The notes under the pieces are model-generated. The model had not been told where the DNA came from. It worked only from the letters and a program-made list of their open reading frames with translations, and did no database searches. A stretch of DNA of 64,000 nt from the NCBI GenBank assembly GCA_001692895.1, contig KV748184.1, forward strand, positions 682,001-746,000, given 5' to 3'. Both the position numbers and the translations under genes were made by a program. Below are positions 58,293-64,000 of the stretch, piece after piece; the first letter of the stretch is position 1; each line of letters begins with the position of its first letter. This DNA comes from Cenococcum geophilum 1.58. Lineage: Eukaryota; Ascomycota; Dothideomycetes; Gloniales; Gloniaceae.

Positions 58293-58328
58293 GGTGCCAA
58301 AGCTAGCCTTCGGCTAGCCCTTGGCACC
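58293..58328. other. Perfectly stemmed hairpin
   Basis: GGTGCCAA (58293-58300) pairs with TTGGCACC (58321-58328), and inside it GCTAGCC pairs with GGCTAGC around a TTC loop. It is preceded by a GGGG run. Could be the start of an LTR with an inverted-repeat head or the end of another element; no partner copy is seen. Confidence 0.7.
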
Positions 58329-58985
58329 TCCTTATTGGTTCGTCTCTCTATACGAGGCTATTGCCATACGCTTTACTATATCGTCCTCTTCTATCGACTC
58401 TCCTTATACTTATGCCTGACTTACCTACTCCCTACTATATACCTAGGCAATACTGCCTTATAACAGCCTTATTAAATTATTAAACCGTAAGTTTAAAGTC
58501 TTTTTAGTAGGCGTAGAACTACTAGTAACTTTTGGTAAATACATAACTATTATTAGTAGATGGTATAATAATATACTACGCCTAATACCTAAATTTACCT
58601 TTTAATATAATATGGTAGCTTTATAGTATAATATAGCACCCTTATAAACATTTATTAAGTTATATATAGACTTAACTTAACAGCGGAAATAAAGATCTAC
58701 TCTACATAATATATTACAATACTAGAGCTAGCGTATAGAGACGCAGAGCTACTAGTTTATAAAGCAGATATATATAGAGGATAAGAAGAAGATAAATAGC
58801 AAGTTTTAAGAATTATAGGTTATAAGGACATTAATAATAAAATATAGTACGAATTAAAGTAAATAGGCTATAATAAGACTACCTAGAAGCTATTAAGAAA
58901 CCTAAAAAAAATGTTATAAAAAAGGTATAGGAGTATCGGAAGAGAATGGGTTAGGTAGTATTAAGAAGGAGCTAAAAATAAAAGA
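58329..58985. other. RIP-degraded DNA, no identifiable gene
   Basis: Plus-strand stretches near 58760-58990 are Lys/Glu-rich between stops, without a recognised family. Confidence 0.4.
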
Positions 58986-58989
58986 ATTA

Positions 58990-59420
58990 GTTAAGGGTAA
59001 TAGATAAGCTGGATTATCTAAGGGATCTACTACTAGTATATAAACTATTTCCGCCTCTTTATAAGTGGAATTCTTTTTAGCCTCCTTAGCCTTAAGTTTA
59101 CGGAGACCCTACTTAGTAAGACGCTACTCCTTAAAGCGTACCTTCTTATAACCCTTTTTAAGATAAACTAGATAAGTATAAGCAGTCTATTAAGTCTTAA
59201 ACACTTTTTACTCTTTAATATAAATCCGCTCCCTATTATTATAAAGCTTTTATACTTTAGCAAAAGCAGTAGTAAGTTTATTCTTAAGGTAGGACGCCTT
59301 AGATTAAATATAGAACCCTATAATAAATTAGATAAGGGAGTTAAAGACTTTAAAGACTAATAAAACGGGTACATTTAGCGTTAGAAATAGATTAAACATT
59401 ATAGAACGATCACATATTTG
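58990..59420 (-). pseudogene. Coiled-coil protein relic, unrecognised
   Basis: The minus frame from about 59400 reads FNSLIQFIIGFYI, then SYLKNKLTTAFAKVQKLYNN and YLVYLKKGYKKVRFKEQRLT, then LRKLKAKEAKKNSTYKEAEI, with stops that fit former Gln codons. The Lys/Glu-rich heptad-like tail suggests a coiled coil such as the C-terminus of a transposase or gag protein. Family not determined. Confidence 0.35.
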
Positions 59421-60689
59421 CTTACATATACTTAGTATAAAAGGAAAGTTAGTAACCGGATAGAGCCGCAATTGTAATATATACTAGCTTTCTTTCCTTA
59501 TAATAAAAATAGGATAGTATAACTTTACTAGGCAAAAGAATAACAGTTACTAGCTAGTTATAACGAGTAGACGTAGAGGATTTAATAAAAAGCATTAAAA
59601 ATAATAAAGGTTATTAAATTAGGAATAAGAATGCTATACCTCTAGTAAGTAACTTAGAGATAGGAGATGTCTTTAAGGACGAAGATAAAGAGGAGGGGGA
59701 TAGTGTTATAGACCTTATATTAGCAGTAGTATAACTACTAAAAAGAGATATAAATAGGTTAGTTAAGATAGTATAGGAGGCGCTAAAACCGATTAAGCTA
59801 TAAAATAAAGGGTAGTTAAATTACGTAGCTAGTTATGCTATAAGTTTAGAATATAAGAATATAGGAATATAAGAATATGGGACGTACCAATATACTAATA
59901 TACTAACGTACTTAGTACATTTCTTAGGCGCAGTATTGTATATTTAAAGGACTACAGTCCCTACTTAGATAGTTCTCTTCTTTATAGTAAATCTTAGAAT
60001 ATAATTAGAGTTAATCTATTAGGTAACTACTCTACTAGTTATTATTATATTGTTAACTTCTTATTTACTTATATACTTAGCCCATTAATAAGTCTACCAT
60101 AGTATTCTCTATAAGGCTTTATTATAGTTATAGGATTCTTTCCTTAGCTTTCTTTCCTTATTAATATCGCTCGGTAAATAGTTTATCTACCCTAATTGCC
60201 CCTATATATATTTAGCCGTAGCTATATTCCTATTAACCTCTCTAGCAATCCCTTTAAGTCTTTACGACAGCTATATATAGCTATTAATTCTTTAAATTTA
60301 ATGCTTGTTTATCTAGCGTTTATATATAATACTTCGTTATTATAACAGGCGTAAGGGGTTTAGTTTACCTTAAGAGTTATATTACTATAGGTATAAACTA
60401 GGGTAAGGGCTTAGATAAGTAGGTAGTTAAACCTTACTATTAGCTATTAAGCTATATAGCTACCTATTAAATGTACACAACTACTATATATAGTAATAGC
60501 AGGGCTAACGATACTATCCCTTTATACGCTAGTGTCTAACCCTTAGCGCTAAGTATATAAATACTGGTATTAGATATAAAATCTAGCTTAAATAAGAGTA
60601 TCTAATTAGCTAGATCCTTATTAATATAGTTAGATATAAATTAGTATAGAAAGGGATATAGCGCCTAGATTTATAGCATAGGACTAAAT
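59421..60689. other. RIP-degraded DNA, perhaps upstream part of a LINE
   Basis: No readable domain. Given the LINE thumb segment at 60690-61240 on the plus strand, part of this may be its reverse transcriptase, too decayed to read. Confidence 0.3.
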
Positions 60690-61240
60690 AGTAAACTATT
60701 ACTAAAAAGCCCCCTAGTGCCACTAAAGAAGCTGTAAAATTAATGCCTATATAAAATTATAGGGGCCTATAAAAGGACACTATATGCTATAGTAGAACGT
60801 AAAGTACTACTACTACTAGACGTATATATAGAAGTAACTGCGATATAGAGAGTATCTATAGTATAAGGCTACTTAGTAGAGAAGGAGATACGCTATATAC
60901 TAAAACGTATATAGGAGTAATGGCTCCCTAAAGGGGTATTACGCCCAAGCTTATAAGCTAAGAAGCCCTCTATTTATAAGTAGTAGAAAGAGAATAAAAA
61001 ATATAGAAGCTATTATAATATTAAGTAGAGACTTACCGTTATACTAATAAAGTATTAGTATAGTAATAGAGGATACGAGGCTACTAGTATAAGTGGAGAT
61101 CTACTATATATATCGTAAAATAGATAAATATTAAGTAAAAATAATGCTAGAAGAAGGCGGCAAAAGCGTAGAGAGTAACTATATAGAGTACTTTAGATAA
61201 AGGTAAAATATATAGCCGCCTTCCTACTATAGATAGAGGT
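60690..61240 (+). mobile_element. Fragment of a Tad1-like LINE (post-RT region)
   Basis: The plus frame reads PLVPLKKLQNQCLYKIIGAY, then KRTLYAIVERKVLLLLDVYI, then EVTAIQRVSIVQGYLVEKEI. This is the same conserved segment after the reverse transcriptase seen in the LINE copy at 35120-36540 (GGYKRT..ALLKKES..PPLQLHI). It is in the opposite orientation to that copy and has no readable RNase H. Confidence 0.6.
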
Positions 61241-61900
61241 CTTAGGATTAAATATATATTTATATCTATTATATAATACTATATATAATACTACGTATAT
61301 AGCCTCTAGGCTATAGCGCTATAGCGCTATATATATAAATCCTTCCTAGGCAGCTTAATATATACTAGTAACTATATCCTAGTGGTTTATAAATCCCTAA
61401 GGGTTTACAGCTCCTTAGTAGAGTACTAAATTATTAACAACCATTAGGTAATAAGAAAACGATAGAAAAGACTATAAGAAATAATAAATCCTAACGCCTG
61501 CCTCTATTCTTATATAATTTAATTCTATTTTTTTACTCTTTATTATTTATCTACTAGGAACCTAATAGGAGTTAGCTTTTTTTTTAAGATCCTATTATTA
61601 TTAGCTACTTTTTAATAGCTATCCCTATCTTAGTTAGGAATTTTAAAAAAATCCTTTTCTTCCTTTTCTTATTGTGAGGTAAGGATGTAGATAGGGAGTC
61701 TAATAATAGAATAATAGGTATATTGTATAGATAGAGACAAATCCTTAAGGGAAAAGGAGGAGTCTATATGCGAGGTAGGAAGGGTTTTCCTTAGGTATAT
61801 ACAGAGCACGTACCTTATAGGCGATTTACCCCTAGGTTGCCCTAGGGTCGCCTATACCTTACGGCTATATAACTATCTACTTAGGTTTTACCTAATAATG
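61241..61900. other. RIP-degraded DNA; right part is probably the 3' LTR of the second Gypsy element
   Basis: Pyrimidine-rich tracts at about 61500-61680. A C7 run at 61901 looks like the polypurine tract (minus sense) of the element to the right, so its LTR should end at about 61900 and extend left. The partner LTR is beyond the window. Confidence 0.4.
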
Positions 61901-64000
61901 CCCCCCCTTTTAAAAAGGGTCGTCCCTAATCCTTTATATACTTAAGCCTTAATAAAACCCTATAAAAAACCTTAGTAAGGAAAAAATTTAGAGGGGAAAG
62001 AGCGTTTTAATTTTGTGTATAAAGAGACGGGTAGTATATATACGTGGCGCGAAGATATTAAGGAACTTTAACCGGCAGTTAAAGTTATCTAATTAGTTAG
62101 ATTTAACTTGCTAAGACTTCCCCGCATTTAACTAAGCTAGTAGCGATTTTCTATACCTGGTATAGAAAATCCTAACTAGTCTATTTAATAGGTAGAGCTA
62201 GTAGAGCTTAATACTATTACCTAAATTTAGTAGACTAGAAATATTCTAAAAGCTTACTTATATAGGTAGGTCGCTAGTACCTTACGGGTTAGTTATAGGT
62301 TATTCGCATATAGCTAGATTTATAGACGGTAAGGCTATATACCTATTAAACCCGCCGCTAACCCTGCTTTAGCCTTACGCTATACTGGTGTAGCGGCGTA
62401 TATACTTCGCGGGTAGGTTATAGGTTACTTATATATAGCTAGGTTTAGGACGGCAGGGCTATATACCCGTTAAATCCGCCGCTAACCTATGCTTTAGCCT
62501 TACGTATTATCTGTATAGCATATATATAAAATAGTGTAAGTTATTAGTACAGGTTACTACTAGTAGGTCACTAGTAGGTTATAGACCCTAGTTAAATAGA
62601 CCCTGGTTATAAACGGGCGTAAGATATTAATAAATTAAAACTTTACCCCATATATACGCCGCAGTTCTTATAGCAATTATTACTTATTCTTTAATCCCTT
62701 AAAATGTCCTCTGCTCCGCTTTAATGCAGGTTATATTTTAATAGTGATGCTTACTTTTTACCTACGCTTTAGCTATAAGGCTAGGGTGTTCCGCTTATAG
62801 TATTTATCTAATAGTTATTAATAATTCTTAAGTTCTGTCTTGTATTTCTATTTGTTATACTTATTTAGCCATTCTAGCCATTTAATAAGGTATTATAGTT
62901 ATCCCATACGATTTTAGTAGGCGATAATTACTTTTACTTCCTAGCTGCCTTCCTTAAGCTCTTTTACTACTAGGGGTTAAAACCTAGGGCGTAACCTATA
63001 AGGCTCTAGTAGGGAGATATAGAAGACTAGGTAGAGCTGTGCTATAGTAAGTAAAAGCTCTAGCTTATATGCTTACTGCCTTACGCGCTTTAGGATCTAA
63101 AACAGTCCTATAAACTTATAGTTAAACTTTTTATAGGGACGTTTTGTGTAGATATTCTTAGAGGAAAGTAGGACTTATTTACTAATGGCGAAGTATTTAG
63201 CTAGGTGGTGACAATTATAGTATTTTACCTAAAGCTTTTAGGCGTGTATTATTAACGCCGCCGCTACCTTATATATAAGGCGTAGGTGTTATAAATACGT
63301 CTCTATAAGTTATATATTTATTAACTTAGACCCCTCCCTACCTTACTAGGCGTCTTAGACGCTATTTAGAACTCTATTTAAAATGTTTAGTAGCTAGCTA
63401 TAGGCGAGCTTAATAGGGGAATACTTTATTATAGTATAGACCTTAGAGTTATAGGTAAAGGCTACTTCTTTAAGTAGGGAGGCCTAATTAGACTGTTCCT
63501 AGTTTATAAATATATATAGGTATACCTTAAGCTCCTAGTTCTAACGCTCTATCTAATTATTTATTTATAGGTAAAATATAGTGCTAAGTTTATATTAAAC
63601 GCGAAGATAGTAGTATATAGTGCTTTAGTACTTACTTATAAATATACTACCCCTATTAGAGATAATATTATTTAGAGGCCCTATTTACATAAAGACTCTA
63701 AATAAGAGTTCTGCAAGTTGCATAGTATTAATTATCTTACGCACTAGATAGTAGCGTACTAGCTTTATAAAACGGTCTATAAGAATAAGGATAGAGTTAT
63801 ACTCTACGCTATTAGGAGTTTTAGACTCTAGGAGATCTATAATAAAGTTAAGTAAATAATACCGCTAAGCTTGGGTGGGGACCTAGAGAGGCTGTAGCTT
63901 ACTATAGAGTTTATAGCGGCGCGATTTAGAGTGTTAGTAGGTATTATAATTATCTAGGTATTTGCGGAGGTCCTAGGTAAGGCCGTTCCAAGTATACTTT
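61901..64000 (-). mobile_element. Second Ty3/Gypsy element, 3' part, runs off the window
   Basis: Minus strand: polypurine tract at 61901-61913. The integrase core at about 63950-63380 is readable as LLNFIIDLLESKTPNSVEYN, then ILIDRFIKLVRYYLV, then NTMQLAELLFRVFM, then NNIISNRGSIFISKY and FYLQINNQIERQNQELKVYL, i.e. the D, D and E segments of a Gypsy integrase with RIP changes (D to N in NRGS). The sequence differs from that of the first Gypsy element, so it is another family. Reverse transcriptase and the 5' LTR lie outside the window. Confidence 0.75.

Noticed and set aside
1-64000. tRNA, rRNA or other structured RNA genes
   Set aside because: No A/B-box arrangement with cloverleaf or rRNA core sequence was noticed, but a covariance-model search was not possible here.

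Overview
The window comes from a filamentous ascomycete (Pezizomycotina-type) genome. The intact genes carry introns of about 48-77 bp with GTRNGT donors and TACTAAC/CTRAC-type branch points. Most of the rest carries the signature of repeat-induced point mutation (RIP): excess TpA, loss of CpA/TpG, and long frames broken almost only by TAG/TAA where CAG, CAA or TGG would be expected. Three layers can be read.

(1) 1 to about 23.6 kb is an AT-rich accessory block of frame-intact but stop-riddled gene relics: a BTB/POZ protein (19163-20215, +), a DUF3435 tyrosine-recombinase-type gene with two introns (20544-23091, -), an unrecognised 782-codon frame (14706-17054, +), an unrecognised minus-strand frame of about 420 codons (5560-6830), smaller relics, a 17-bp minisatellite and a duplicated segment (1480-2565 and 16985-17625). 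DUF3435 is the family of Starship 'captain' recombinases, so this block may be the remains of a captain-bearing mobile element. No element ends were found, so this stays a hypothesis.

(2) About 23.6-42.7 kb and about 50.3-64 kb are nested, RIP-mutated retrotransposons. A Ty3/Gypsy chromovirus (25675-33522, minus, 227-bp LTRs, CTTTC target duplication) sits inside a Tad1-like LINE (24060-25674 plus 33528-34450). It contains in turn a 1.9-kb satellite-filled element with terminal inverted repeats (26058-27939). Two more LINE copies follow (35120-36540 and 37440-42700, minus). To the right lie a Copia element (50930-56995, plus, LTRs flanked by ATACC), a Gypsy gag relic (57520-58270), a LINE fragment (60690-61240) and a second Gypsy element running off the window end (from 61901, minus).

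(3) About 42.8-50.33 kb is a sharply bounded island of non-RIPped DNA with three intact spliced genes: a 602-aa protein with a methyltransferase-like C-terminal half (43236-45200, -, 4 exons), a 586-aa AzgA-type purine permease (46449-48695, +, 10 exons) and a 253-aa classical short-chain dehydrogenase (49125-50021, -, 3 exons). The first two are divergent across a 1.25-kb promoter region with GATA sites; the last two converge. All exon totals close in frame.
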